DNA of 63,071 nucleotides from NCBI GenBank assembly GCA_025454405.1, contig JALOON010000022.1, positions 1 through 63,071 of the forward strand, read 5' to 3'. Under the pieces are notes generated by a model, which did not search any database, was not told where the DNA came from, and worked only from the letters and a program-made list of their open reading frames with translations. Shown piece after piece: positions 17,300 through 26,396 of this stretch. Positions within the stretch are counted from its first letter, which is position 1; every line of letters starts with the position of its first letter. Source of the stretch: Oscillatoriaceae cyanobacterium Prado104. Its GTDB lineage: Bacteria > Cyanobacteriota > Cyanobacteriia > Cyanobacteriales > Microcoleaceae. The translations under genes were made by a program, and so were the position numbers.

Positions 17300-18325
17300 A
17301 TGTTTTTAGCAACGTTGATGGTGAACGATCGATTAATTAACCGTTATTTGCAGTTTGCGATCGCTCTCTTCCTCTGTTTAATCGCCTTCGCCAGTCCGCT
17401 CGATGTCTCGGCAGCAAGTCTCTGTCCGATCGGCATGGTGATGATTCCAGGCGGCAGCTTTACGATCGGATCGGATAATTCCAGTTATGAAGAAGAACGA
17501 TCGGCAACCGATGTAACCGTCGATCGCTTTTGCATCGATCGTACTGAAGTTACCAACGCTCAATTTGCCAAATTTGTTGCAGCAACGGGGTATGTTACTG
17601 TTGCCGAACGTCCCCTTTCTAAAGCACAATTTCCTGACTTACCAGACGAAAAGCGATCGCCCGGTTCTCTAGTATTTCAGATGGCAAAACCGGGCGCAAA
17701 CTCGGTTCCTGCCCTCAGTTGGTGGCATTGGACACCCGGTGCAAACTGGAAACATCCGTTTGGATTGCAGAGCGCGATCGCAGATAAAGAGAATTATCCT
17801 GTCGTTCACATTGCCTACGAAGATGCACTTGCTTACGCACAGTGGGCAGGCAAATCACTGCCCGCAGAAGCACAGTGGGAATATGCAGCGCGAGGCGGTT
17901 TGAAAGGAGCAACTTACACTTGGGGCGATCGGTATTCGGCGGAAAAAGCGAATACTTGGCAAGGCATTTTTCCATTTTTCAACACCAAAACCGATGGCTA
18001 TATTGGCGTCGCTCCCGTTGGCTCTTTTGAGCCTAACGGCTATGGATTGTACGACATGACAGGGAATGTGTGGGAATGGACTTCTGACTGGTTTGGTGTC
18101 GGACATAGCAGCAAAATTCATCAAATAAACCCAACCGGAGTCGCCCAAAAAGAAAGTTTCGATCCGAAAAAACCAGGAGAGCCTGCTTTGCATGTCATCA
18201 AAGGTGGCTCTTACCTTTGTGCGCCGAACTATTGCAGCCGCTTTCGCCCAGCGGCGCGCGAATCGGAAGCCCCCGATACGGGGACAACCCATATCGGGTT
18301 TCGTTTAGTAAAAAATTTGACGTGA
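17300..18325 (+). CDS. Formylglycine-generating enzyme (sulfatase-maturing, SUMF1 type)
   Basis: 341 aa from ATG 17300; ATG 17318 is an alternative, and the longer frame from 17243 begins inside a MITE. Residues about 10-35 form a Sec-type signal peptide ending near LDVSAAS, so it acts in the periplasm. The fold marks are [77 protein letters not shown] and [10 protein letters not shown]. The two active-site cysteines are present in [17 protein letters not shown] (Cys307 and Cys312), so this is a true oxygen-dependent enzyme that converts a sulfatase cysteine to formylglycine, not merely a relative. Its client is the next gene. Confidence 0.9.
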   Translation: MFLATLMVNDRLINRYLQFAIALFLCLIAFASPLDVSAASLCPIGMVMIPGGSFTIGSDNSSYEEERSATDVTVDRFCIDRTEVTNAQFAKFVAATGYVTVAERPLSKAQFPDLPDEKRSPGSLVFQMAKPGANSVPALSWWHWTPGANWKHPFGLQSAIADKENYPVVHIAYEDALAYAQWAGKSLPAEAQWEYAARGGLKGATYTWGDRYSAEKANTWQGIFPFFNTKTDGYIGVAPVGSFEPNGYGLYDMTGNVWEWTSDWFGVGHSSKIHQINPTGVAQKESFDPKKPGEPALHVIKGGSYLCAPNYCSRFRPAARESEAPDTGTTHIGFRLVKNLT

Positions 18326-18338
18326 GGAGAAACGAACG

Positions 18339-20933
18339 ATGTTATACCATTTTGGATTTTCGATTTTGGATTTTGGATTGAAAAAGATTCGCCGTTTGGG
18401 TGTTCGAGTCATTCATTTAGTGCGTTCATTATTGACTCCCATCCCGCGAGAAAATTATCTACCTCTTCTTTTCTCTTCCTTCGCGTCCTACCCTACCCTG
18501 CGGGAACCCCTACGGGGAACGAGAACGGCTTCGCCGAACGCGCCTTCGCGGTTCATTCAAAACAAATTCTGGCGCGAACAGAGAATTGGGCGATCGCTAA
18601 CCCGATTCATTGCCACAATTATTTTTAGCATCATCAGCCTTTTCCCCCTACCTGCACTAGCAGCAACCTCTAAAGTTTTGCCCGCCCCACAGCCAGATTT
18701 TCAGGGAAAAATTGGCATTACCTACAAAGAATCTCAACCAGACTTTCCCAAACCAATCGCTGCTCCCGCACAAGCTCCCAATGTGTTGCTAATTCTGCTA
18801 GATGATGTCGGATTTGGGCAAACCAGTACCTTTGGCGGCCCCATCGACACTCCCAATCTGACCAAATTAGCAAACCGGGGATTGCGCTACAACCAGTTTC
18901 ACGTTACCGCCCTCTGTTCGCCCACCCGCGCTGCACTGCTAACCGGGCGCAACCATCATTCAGTTAATACAGGCGTTGTTGAAGAATTGGCGACAGGCTA
19001 TCCCGGTTACACCACCATTCTGCCCAAGAGTGCGGCAACGGTGGCGGAAGTGCTGCGACAAAACGGCTACAGCACAGCCGCATTTGGGAAATGGCACAAT
19101 ACCCCAGATTATGAAACCAGTGCGGCGGGACCCTTCGATCGCTGGCCCACCCATCTCGGTTTTGATTATTTCTACGGCTTTTTAGGAGGAGATACAAACC
19201 AGTGGAGTCCAGCACTGGTGGAGAATACCAAGCGCATTCAAAAACCAACAGACAATCCCGATTATCATTTGACCCCGGATTTGGCAGATCGTGCCATTTC
19301 CTGGATTCGCACCCAACAATCGATCGCGCCAGATAAGCCTTTCTTTACCTATTTTGCCACTGGAGCCACCCACGCGCCCCACCACGCGCCGAAAGCTTGG
19401 ATTGATAAGTATAAAGGCAAATTCGATCGAGGTTGGGATAAATTGCGCGAGGAAACCTTTGCGCGTCAAAAACAATTGGGCGTGATACCTGCTAATGCCC
19501 AACTAACGCCGCGCCCGCAAGAACTACCTGCTTGGGATTCCTTATCTAAAGAGGATCGAAAACTCTTTGCCCATCAAGCCGAAGTGTTTGCTGGATTTAC
19601 CGCCCATACCGACGCACAAATCGGGCGAGTAATTGATGCGATCGCTCAATTGGGAGAACTAGATAATACTTTAATCATCTACATTGCTGGCGATAATGGT
19701 GCCAGCGCCGAAGGTGGTTTAACAGGTACTGTAAATGAATTGAAAGTGTTCAACGGCGTGCCTGAAAATCGACAGCAACTGCTTGCTTCCTTGGACGATT
19801 TGGGCAGTCCCAAAACCTTTAACCACTTTCATGCCGCCTGGGCGTGGGCAGTAAATACACCTTTTCAATGGACAAAGCAAATCGCGTCTCACTTTGGGGG
19901 AACTCGCGATCCGTTAGTGATAGCTTGGGGCGATCGCATTCAAGATCGAGGCGGACTTCGCACCCAATTTCACCATGTAATTGATATCGCACCGACGATT
20001 TTAGAAGTGGCAGGAATTACACCTCCCACCGCTGTCAATGGGGTGGAACAACAACCGATCGAAGGCACCAGTCTCGCCTACACTTTTGACAATCCAAATG
20101 CCCCATCCCAGCGCACAACTCAGTATTTTGAAATGTTAGGCAATCGGGCGATTTACGATCGCGGTTGGATTGCCGCCGCCAGACACGGACGCTTGCCTTG
20201 GGAAAGAGTCTCTAAAACCGACTTTAACCAAGACACTTGGGAGTTATACAACATTACCGAAGATTTCAGCGAAGCCAACAACCTAGCAGCACAAAATCCC
20301 ACCAAACTGAAGGAACTTCAATCGCTATTTTTAGCCGAAGCGCGCCAGCATCAGGTATTACCTTTAGACGATCGCCTCGTGAATCGTTTTGATGTCAGCA
20401 GTCGCCCCAGTTTAGCCGCAGGTCGGACTCATTTTACCTACTATCCCGGTGCGGCTGGCATTCCCGAAGGTAGCGCGCCGGACTTAAAAAACAAATCCTT
20501 TAGCATCACCGCAGATGTTGAAATTCCCAAAGATAATGACGATGCTAAAGGAGTTTTGGTCGCTCAAGGAGGACGTTTCGCCGGATGGAGTTTCTTCCTG
20601 GATGATGGAAAACCAACCTTTGCTTACAACTTTTTTGGGAGCGATCGCACCTTAATCAAATCCAAGGAAGAAGTTCCCCCTGGTGCATCCAATATTAGGT
20701 TTGAATTTGAGTTTGATGGTGGGACTCCCGGTGCTGGAGGAACGGGTAAATTGTTCATCAATGACAGGCAGGTAGGTGAGGGCAAAATCGCCAAAACCAT
20801 CCCCTATCGTTTGGGTTTAGACGAAACTTTTGATGTCGGTCAAGATTTGGGGACACCCGTTATCGAGAGTTATTCAGCACCCTTTTCATTTACGGGTAAC
20901 TTGCAGAAAGTCACCTTGGATTTGAAAACTTAG
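18339..20933 (+). CDS. Arylsulfatase with formylglycine-target cysteine
   Basis: 864 aa from ATG 18339 (GGAG eight bases upstream, 13 bp after the preceding stop). The sulfatase core begins near residue 145: [18 protein letters not shown] carries metal ligands, and [16 protein letters not shown] gives the CxPxR maturation motif with Cys193. [12 protein letters not shown] and FGKWHN supply other active-site residues. A C-terminal domain of beta character (about 690-864) follows. A Sec-like signal ([20 protein letters not shown]) sits unusually at about residues 87-107; the DNA before it is dispersed-repeat sequence. It hydrolyses sulfate esters, yielding sulfate, and depends on the formylglycine enzyme just upstream. 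Confidence 0.92.
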   Translation: MLYHFGFSILDFGLKKIRRLGVRVIHLVRSLLTPIPRENYLPLLFSSFASYPTLREPLRGTRTASPNAPSRFIQNKFWREQRIGRSLTRFIATIIFSIISLFPLPALAATSKVLPAPQPDFQGKIGITYKESQPDFPKPIAAPAQAPNVLLILLDDVGFGQTSTFGGPIDTPNLTKLANRGLRYNQFHVTALCSPTRAALLTGRNHHSVNTGVVEELATGYPGYTTILPKSAATVAEVLRQNGYSTAAFGKWHNTPDYETSAAGPFDRWPTHLGFDYFYGFLGGDTNQWSPALVENTKRIQKPTDNPDYHLTPDLADRAISWIRTQQSIAPDKPFFTYFATGATHAPHHAPKAWIDKYKGKFDRGWDKLREETFARQKQLGVIPANAQLTPRPQELPAWDSLSKEDRKLFAHQAEVFAGFTAHTDAQIGRVIDAIAQLGELDNTLIIYIAGDNGASAEGGLTGTVNELKVFNGVPENRQQLLASLDDLGSPKTFNHFHAAWAWAVNTPFQWTKQIASHFGGTRDPLVIAWGDRIQDRGGLRTQFHHVIDIAPTILEVAGITPPTAVNGVEQQPIEGTSLAYTFDNPNAPSQRTTQYFEMLGNRAIYDRGWIAAARHGRLPWERVSKTDFNQDTWELYNITEDFSEANNLAAQNPTKLKELQSLFLAEARQHQVLPLDDRLVNRFDVSSRPSLAAGRTHFTYYPGAAGIPEGSAPDLKNKSFSITADVEIPKDNDDAKGVLVAQGGRFAGWSFFLDDGKPTFAYNFFGSDRTLIKSKEEVPPGASNIRFEFEFDGGTPGAGGTGKLFINDRQVGEGKIAKTIPYRLGLDETFDVGQDLGTPVIESYSAPFSFTGNLQKVTLDLKT

Positions 20934-21338
20934 AAGATTTTTAGAACACTTGTCAGGGCAGGTTTGACAACAAAGCGATCGCTGATATCATTTTCCCGTT
21001 TTGATACGACAGATCCGATCCCCCCTAACCCCCCTTGCTAAGGGGGGAACCGGAGTGAAGTTAAAGTCCCCCCTTTTTCAGAGGGGAACCGGAGCGAAGT
21101 TAAAGTCCCCCTTTTTAAGGGGGATTTAGGGGGATCTGTGACACATTGAAAAGAAAACGGTATTACTCCTTTCCCACTCTAAGATTACCTACCTCTTTTC
21201 TTCTCTTCTCTCTGCGTTCTCTGCGCCTCTGCGGTTCAATAATCGTAATTTTTTGAATGAAAAACGAGTAGCGCAAATAATTTGGCAAAACTGCCCCTAC
21301 AAACAGTATTTTCTTGGAATTTAAATTTCCTTTAACCA
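20934..21338. other. Intergenic repeats between arylsulfatase and BASS transporter
   Basis: No gene. It contains a GATCCCCC repeat (21017-21136) and, at about 21185-21240, a copy of the CTCTGCGTTCTCTGCG / CTGCGGTTCAA dispersed repeat. No operator-like 28-bp site was found. Confidence 0.6.
21017..21136. repeat. GATCCCCC / GGGGGATC inverted repeat
   Basis: Starts GATCCCCCCTAACCCCCC and ends GGGATTTAGGGGGATC. Between them two modules of the type GAAGTTAAAGTCCCC are separated by GGGGAACCGGAG. Same family as the cores at 7729-8036, 28969-29110 and 58307-58433. Confidence 0.7.
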
Positions 21339-22208
21339 ATGAATGAAATCCTTGCCGCGATCGACTTTCGCCTGCTCAACAAACTGGCATTCTTAATCTT
21401 AATCTTGTCAATGTTGCTAGATACCGGATTAAGCCTAACCATCCAACAAATTTGGCAACCACTCCGCAATATTCGGTTGATTCTCCTATCGCTGGTAGCA
21501 AACTTTATTCTAGTGCCATTGTTTGCGTACTTGCTGCTACAAGTTATTCCTTTAAGCGAACCCTTCAAAATTGGGTTTACGATTCTGGCAGTCGCTGCTG
21601 GACCTCCGATATTACCCAAACTTGCCCAGTTGGTAAATGGCAATCTGGCTTATGCTGCTGGACTGATGATGCTGATGATAGGTCTTACTGCAATTTATAT
21701 GCCTTTTGCCTTATCGATCGCATTACAGGATGTCCGTATAAGTCCTTGGCAGATTTTAAAACCCTTAGTCACATTAATGTTAATTCCCTTAGCGATCGGG
21801 TTGCTGATTCGAGCTAAAAATGAAGCGATCGCAGCTACACTACAACCCTGGATGCGCCAAATCTCTAGTGCTGGGTTGATTTTAGGGTTAAGTACCTCGT
21901 TAATACTTCAGTTTGACAGTTTGATTTTGATGGTTAGAACTGGGACAATTTTAGCGATCGCCATATTTATTCTCGTTTCCTTTGGGTTTGGCTACCTCCT
22001 GGGTGGCCCTGACAGCGACACCAGGCGAACTTTAGCAGTTGGCACTGCCCAACGCAATATTGCCGCAGCCCTTCTAGTTGCTGGCACTAACTTTGACGAT
22101 CCAGCCGTGGTGAGTGTCATTGTAGTTACGAGTTTATCGCTGTTTGTGGCGATGCGCCTGATTGTCAAACAAGCTTTTGCCCAAGTTGAACCAGTTGAAG
22201 TTTCCTAA
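21339..22208 (+). CDS. BASS-family (bile acid:sodium symporter-like) transporter
   Basis: 289 aa integral membrane protein with about nine to ten hydrophobic segments. The FKIGFTILAVAAGPPILPKL loop and GTAQRNIAAALLVAGTNF near the C-terminus are characteristic of the SLC10/BASS fold, whose two crossover helices bind sodium. BASS proteins carry organic anions, including sulfated steroids and, in plastids, pyruvate or methylthio-acids. Lying downstream of the arylsulfatase, it could move the sulfate ester or the desulfated product; that link is inference from position only. No signal for independent regulation was seen. Confidence 0.8.
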   Translation: MNEILAAIDFRLLNKLAFLILILSMLLDTGLSLTIQQIWQPLRNIRLILLSLVANFILVPLFAYLLLQVIPLSEPFKIGFTILAVAAGPPILPKLAQLVNGNLAYAAGLMMLMIGLTAIYMPFALSIALQDVRISPWQILKPLVTLMLIPLAIGLLIRAKNEAIAATLQPWMRQISSAGLILGLSTSLILQFDSLILMVRTGTILAIAIFILVSFGFGYLLGGPDSDTRRTLAVGTAQRNIAAALLVAGTNFDDPAVVSVIVVTSLSLFVAMRLIVKQAFAQVEPVEVS

Positions 22209-22251
22209 TCTATGAAGCAAACAAATCTGAGATTGTGACGTACCGATTCAA

Positions 22252-22890
22252 CTACAGCAATTCGGCAAGTTGTTGCATCTCGCTAAAAACAACCTTCGCT
22301 CCAGCGTCAATTAGGGCAGTGCGATCGCTCCTTTGAGCATAGCCAAAAACCGTCATTCCTGCCGCGCATCCCGCTTGCACCCCCGGTACAGAATCTTCAA
22401 TTACAAGACAACGTTCTGGATTTGTTTCCATTTGGCGAGCAGCATAAAGATACACATCCGGAAAAGGTTTGGGGCGCGAAACATCATTAGCGCTGTATAA
22501 CTTTCCCTCAAATTGATGCAGGAGTCCGGTTAACTTTAAAACCAGTTGAATATGTCGGTGGCTGCTATTCGACGCCACGCATCTTGGTAATGTAATTTGT
22601 TCCAACATTTCGACAATCCCTGAAACTGGTTGGAGTTCTTGCTGCAATGCGGCGATTTCTCGTTCTTTACAACGTTCGATAAAGTTTTTGGGTACTGGTT
22701 TCCCGTAGGATTGCTCGATAATCTCTAGACAGGTTTCCAGGGACTTTCCTGTAAAATTTCGAGTCATTTCTGCATAGGTAATCGGAAAACCAACCTCGGT
22801 GAGCATTTCCGCAAAAATGCGATTCACGATCGTTTCGCTATCGACCAGCACTCCATCACAATCAAAGATAATCAGATCGAACCGATTCAT
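22252..22890 (-). CDS. HAD-family hydrolase, beta-phosphoglucomutase-like
   Basis: 212 aa from ATG 22890, chosen because MNRFDLIIFDCDGVLVDSE is the canonical motif-I start; the longer frame runs into the flippase gene. Nucleophile Asp10 and Asp12 are present, with ASNSSH (motif II), RPKPFPDVYLYAA (motif III lysine) and CLVIEDSVPGVQAG (motif IV). The cap is of the beta-PGM/YniC type, enzymes that dephosphorylate sugar phosphates. A decayed relative starting MNKFDLV lies at 61304-61484. It is the last gene of the minus-strand 22-30 kb set. Confidence 0.87.
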   Translation of the reverse strand: MNRFDLIIFDCDGVLVDSETIVNRIFAEMLTEVGFPITYAEMTRNFTGKSLETCLEIIEQSYGKPVPKNFIERCKEREIAALQQELQPVSGIVEMLEQITLPRCVASNSSHRHIQLVLKLTGLLHQFEGKLYSANDVSRPKPFPDVYLYAARQMETNPERCLVIEDSVPGVQAGCAAGMTVFGYAQRSDRTALIDAGAKVVFSEMQQLAELL

Positions 22891-22930
22891 GTTTATTATA
22901 ATTGATTCGCGGGGTGCTGGACTAACGCAG

Positions 22931-24277
22931 TTAATCACTTTGACTGTGTTGCTCAAACAAGCTGTAAAAAATTGAAGGACGCACGCCAATATATTTGACC
23001 ACTAGAATACTGAGCCAAACATTCCAAACTATCATCGAAAGGCTAGTGGCGATCGCTGCCCCAACAATTCCGAAAAATGGAATCAGGATGGCATTTAAAA
23101 CAAGGTTGAGCAACGCACTACAAACAATCACTCGAAAGGACTGGTTTTGATGCCCGGTCATAATCATCAAATAACCAACCGATCCGCACAAGGCATTAAC
23201 TAATTGCCCCAAAACCAGCACTTTGAGCGATAGATCGGCAGCAACAAAACCCGAACCAAATAAACTCAAAATCGGCTGGGTAAAAGTCATTAAACAAAAA
23301 GCGATCGCGATCGTAGGATAGAAAATCCACCTGGTCACGCAGGAAACAACTTTTTGCAGTCCCGACATATCCCCTTGTGCGTACAGAGTTGTAAACATCG
23401 GCGCAGCTACCATATTGACAATTTGCAAGACGAAACTCGTCCACAGGGAAGTCTTAACCGCTGCATTGTAAATCCCGGCTGATTCAGGACCAATTAAAGA
23501 CCCAATCATCACTGTATCAGTCTGACTTAAAAGCCCGGATGATGCCTGCTGGATTAATAAGACGAGGGCAATCCCCAACCACTCTCGATAGGCATAAACA
23601 GGCGTATATTGTACAAATTCGCGGTTAAACTTCCGCCACAACAAACCGAATTGAACTCCCACAACCACAAAAAACATGAAGGTGGCAATTTCAATCGTAG
23701 GAAGACTGGTAAGAGCCTCATGCCTTTGCAATAGTAGAAATCCACTCCCCAAAACTAGCAGGGGAAAAACAATTTGGGATGGTACAAATGCTAAAGGAAT
23801 ATCATTCATCGCTCTAGCAATTTCTTGCTGCAAACTCACTAAAGCTTGCAGCAAGACAAGTCCCATTCCAAACAACAGCGGTGTGGCATAGATAAAGGGA
23901 TGAAAATGATTGACAGTGAAAATTCCGCCTGTGGCGATGGGAATGAGTCCCAAACTTGCCAAGACGGTTAGCAACCAACTCCCGCGCATTACACCGTGCA
24001 AGTGTTGCCAATCCTGTTTGACTCGATACTCTGGAATCAAGCGCAGAACGGTATGGGGTAAACCTAAACCAGCCGGAATTGCTAACAGTAACGAACAAGA
24101 TATTACAAATTCATAGATCCCATATTCAGCCCTACCCATCCACTGTGCGAGGAAGACCTGAAGCAAATAGGTTAGGCTCAGACCGCTGACCTGAATAATT
24201 AAAGCGAACGCAATGTCTTTAGCTAATCCCTCGATCGGAACGTTTTTCTGTTCCTGAGAAAGTAAGAGATCGGTCAT
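22931..24277 (-). CDS. Oligosaccharide flippase-like membrane protein (MOP superfamily)
   Basis: 448 aa with twelve or more predicted membrane segments. The N-terminal half (KDIAFALIIQVSGLSLTYLL, then MGRAEYGIYEFVIS, then LPHTVLRLIPEY) is typical of Wzx/RfbX polysaccharide flippases of the MATE-related MOP superfamily. The substrate cannot be told and no sugar transferase genes lie nearby. It is embedded in a minus-strand run with methyltransferase, ferredoxin and flavoprotein genes, so it might instead export a small product. No signal peptide beyond the first helix. Confidence 0.8.
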   Translation of the reverse strand: MTDLLLSQEQKNVPIEGLAKDIAFALIIQVSGLSLTYLLQVFLAQWMGRAEYGIYEFVISCSLLLAIPAGLGLPHTVLRLIPEYRVKQDWQHLHGVMRGSWLLTVLASLGLIPIATGGIFTVNHFHPFIYATPLLFGMGLVLLQALVSLQQEIARAMNDIPLAFVPSQIVFPLLVLGSGFLLLQRHEALTSLPTIEIATFMFFVVVGVQFGLLWRKFNREFVQYTPVYAYREWLGIALVLLIQQASSGLLSQTDTVMIGSLIGPESAGIYNAAVKTSLWTSFVLQIVNMVAAPMFTTLYAQGDMSGLQKVVSCVTRWIFYPTIAIAFCLMTFTQPILSLFGSGFVAADLSLKVLVLGQLVNALCGSVGYLMIMTGHQNQSFRVIVCSALLNLVLNAILIPFFGIVGAAIATSLSMIVWNVWLSILVVKYIGVRPSIFYSLFEQHSQSD

Positions 24278-24331
24278 AAAACCACCTCCAAAAATACAAC
24301 AATCGTCTTAGGGCATCGTTTTTAAATCTGG

Positions 24332-25144
24332 TTATGCCCAACGCACGACGGCAAGCTTAAATCTGGCATCCCGAGAGAGGGGCGTGTCGAGCGAACCATA
24401 CTGCTGCTGTGCCCACTGCCGCAGATCTGGAATTGAGCGAGAGAAAATTTCATCGGGTACTTGCCAGGAGGCACTGTATTGCTTTTTCTCGTAGCGATCG
24501 AGCCAGTCTTGCAAGGTTAAATTAGATTGCCATTGAGCCACTACCGCGAATTCCACCGTCGCACCTTGCTCTGCCAATTCAGCTAACACTTCCTCGGCAT
24601 TGCCTCCGTAGGGTTTTAGCTCGTAGCCATAGTTAGTCAGAATGGTTTGCCACTGTTTGTCTAATTGCGATCGCAAATTACTTAAATCTGTATCATCCGG
24701 TTGTAAATTAATGCGACCGTGACTGTAGAGATAGAAACCATTCGGTTTGAGAACCCGCCGGATTTCTGCCAATGCCTGTTTCCAGTTCGGGATTAGGTGC
24801 AGTACATGTACGGTCAAAACCACATCAAAGGAATTGTCCTCAAAGGGCAGATTTGTAGCATCGGCATTGAGTAAAGTAAGCCGGTGATTCGCGCCTTCTA
24901 ATTTACGGCGCAGTTCGTTCAGCATGTTGTCTGAAATGTCTGCGCCGGTATAGTCAAATCCCTGTTGGACGATCGGCAACGCAATTCTACCCGTGCCAAT
25001 TCCGACTTCCAGAAATTTTGTATCTGGCGTGGCAGAAACAAGGTTAAGAATATACTCCGTTACCTGGGCAGAAACTTCGGGGGGAAGTCCGCGTGTGGCA
25101 TCGTAAATATCGGAAACGCGATCGAAGGAAACACTGGTTGACAT
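24332..25144 (-). CDS. Class I SAM-dependent methyltransferase
   Basis: 270 aa. SAM-binding motif I KFLEVGIGTGRIALPI (about 40-55), motif II-like LTLLNADATNLPFEDNSFD, and VLTVHVLHLIPNWKQALAEI are of the UbiE/COQ5-type Methyltransf_11 group. The N-terminal FDRVSDIYDATRGLPPEV is common in that group. The start overlaps the 3' end of the HAD gene by 85 bp. Three other methyltransferases lie in or next to the flavoprotein/ferredoxin cassettes (28210, 29144, 57172). S- or O-methylation of an intermediate is possible; the acceptor is unknown. Confidence 0.85.
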   Translation of the reverse strand: MSTSVSFDRVSDIYDATRGLPPEVSAQVTEYILNLVSATPDTKFLEVGIGTGRIALPIVQQGFDYTGADISDNMLNELRRKLEGANHRLTLLNADATNLPFEDNSFDVVLTVHVLHLIPNWKQALAEIRRVLKPNGFYLYSHGRINLQPDDTDLSNLRSQLDKQWQTILTNYGYELKPYGGNAEEVLAELAEQGATVEFAVVAQWQSNLTLQDWLDRYEKKQYSASWQVPDEIFSRSIPDLRQWAQQQYGSLDTPLSRDARFKLAVVRWA

Positions 25145-25815
25145 GATACTTTCTCACTAGAATTGACACCGAGTTGGAGCGAACGATCGGCATAAATTCG
25201 ATCGAGCAGTTTGGGAAGTAATTTCATATTAGAAAACACATTATTTCTTTCATCATTTTTCTCCTCGCTAGAGTATTTCAAAACATACATTCCTGCTGAA
25301 CGTGCTGCCTCAATTCCCACATCGCTATCTTCAACTACAACGCAATCTTCAGGTGCGAATCCCATCTCATTTGCTGCGTGTAGGAATAAACCTGGAGCCG
25401 GTTTCCACGAGCCAACATCGTAGGAGCTAAAGGTGCGATCGCCAAAGTAATGCGACAGACCCGTTACAGTCAAAGCCTTACGAATTTTTGCCATTGGCGC
25501 ACTTGATGCAACACAAACTGGATAGTCAAGCTTTTTTAACATCTCTGGAACGCCTGTTATCGGCTGCAAGTGCAATTGAAATAACTCATCTACACGGTGA
25601 CGATATGTTGCTTCAAAATCTCTGGGCAGCTTTTCGCCAAATCTCATCTCTATATCCGCCAAGATAAAAGCAAGCTTTCTGCCGCGATATTGACGAATCA
25701 GATTTTCAACTGAGTCTGTGACAAATGGGAGTAAATCAATGAATGCTCGATTGCACAATTTCTCACTGTCAACCAGCGTTTCGTCCAAATCAAAAATGAC
25801 GCAAAGATACTTCAT
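25060..25815 (-). CDS. HAD-family hydrolase
   Basis: 251 aa from ATG 25815, matching the canonical start YLCVIFDLDETLVDSEKL; a longer frame adds 22 non-conserved residues. Motifs: Asp9/Asp11 (approximate), VASSAP, KPAPGLFLHAA and CVVVEDSDVGIEAA. The cap resembles the beta-PGM group. The last 30 or so residues (after about DRIYADRS) look unconserved and are encoded in DNA that also encodes the start of the next methyltransferase, an 85-bp same-strand overlap. The original stop may have been lost in a small deletion that joined the two genes. Substrate unknown. Confidence 0.82.
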   Translation of the reverse strand: MKYLCVIFDLDETLVDSEKLCNRAFIDLLPFVTDSVENLIRQYRGRKLAFILADIEMRFGEKLPRDFEATYRHRVDELFQLHLQPITGVPEMLKKLDYPVCVASSAPMAKIRKALTVTGLSHYFGDRTFSSYDVGSWKPAPGLFLHAANEMGFAPEDCVVVEDSDVGIEAARSAGMYVLKYSSEEKNDERNNVFSNMKLLPKLLDRIYADRSLQLGVNSSEKVSCQPVFPSIAFPIFTMPHADFPPKFLPR

Positions 25816-25897
25816 GTCCTGATGTCCTGTTTTCTGAGAAAGCAGATGCTTGATGAGTAGCCTCGAACCGCAGAAATCCATCGGATTGCATTTTTCA

Positions 25898-25980
25898 TCA
25901 CCTACAGCAAGCGCTCTTCAGTGTTAGCAATCGATCGTGGCTGCCATCTTCGAGAATGAGACCTCGATCGCACACCCAAA
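25898..25980 (-). pseudogene. Remnant of an ABC-exporter ATPase C-terminus
   Basis: The minus frame from 25980 down to TGA at 25898-25900 reads LSKLIWVCDRGLILEDG then SHDRLLTLKSACCR. This matches the end of the exporter at 3266, where DRGRIIEDGTHTNLLS occupies the same place. Nothing of the rest of that gene is present and the frame has no start. Together with the neighbouring HAD gene it looks like the trace of a second exporter/HAD cassette, removed when the ferredoxin gene came to lie next to it. Confidence 0.6.
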
Positions 25981-26322
25981 TTAACTTTGATAGGGGCGCG
26001 GCAGTTGGCGCAGTTTATAAGCAGCATCCAATTCACTATTGTTTTTTCTGCCATATCCCCAACCCAAGGTGCGACGATATTCGCCCATGATGTTGCTTTC
26101 GATTAAATCATCCTCATTGACTGCAACATTGGTATGAGATTGGGGCGCGACGTAGAGTGCATCCGCAGGGCAATATGCCTCACACATGAAACAAGTTTGA
26201 CAGTCTTCCTGTCGGGCGATCGCGGGCGGTCGATCGGGAACTGCATCAAAGACATTGGTAGGACAAACTTGAACGCACAGATTGCAATTTATACAGAGTT
26301 TATGACTCACAAGTTCGATCAT
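25981..26322 (-). CDS. 2x[4Fe-4S] ferredoxin (AprB-like partner 1)
   Basis: 113 aa. Two canonical cluster motifs: CINCNLCVQVCP at about residues 9-20 and CQTCFMCEAYCP about 28 residues later, followed by ADALYVAP. The C-terminal tail GEYRRTLGWGYGRKNNSELD matches that of the second ferredoxin at 42385 (GSYRKNIGWGRGN), a shared feature suggesting a conserved docking tail for the flavoprotein. The flavoprotein gene lies 74 bp upstream on the same strand. The pair resembles the beta and alpha subunits of APS reductase in layout, but AprB identity is not claimed. Confidence 0.9.
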   Translation of the reverse strand: MIELVSHKLCINCNLCVQVCPTNVFDAVPDRPPAIARQEDCQTCFMCEAYCPADALYVAPQSHTNVAVNEDDLIESNIMGEYRRTLGWGYGRKNNSELDAAYKLRQLPRPYQS

Positions 26323-26396
26323 GATGTTGCTCCTGTTACAGAGAAAACCTAAAAAGTGATTTTTAGAATCACCGCACTTTTAGAGCGGTGATAACG

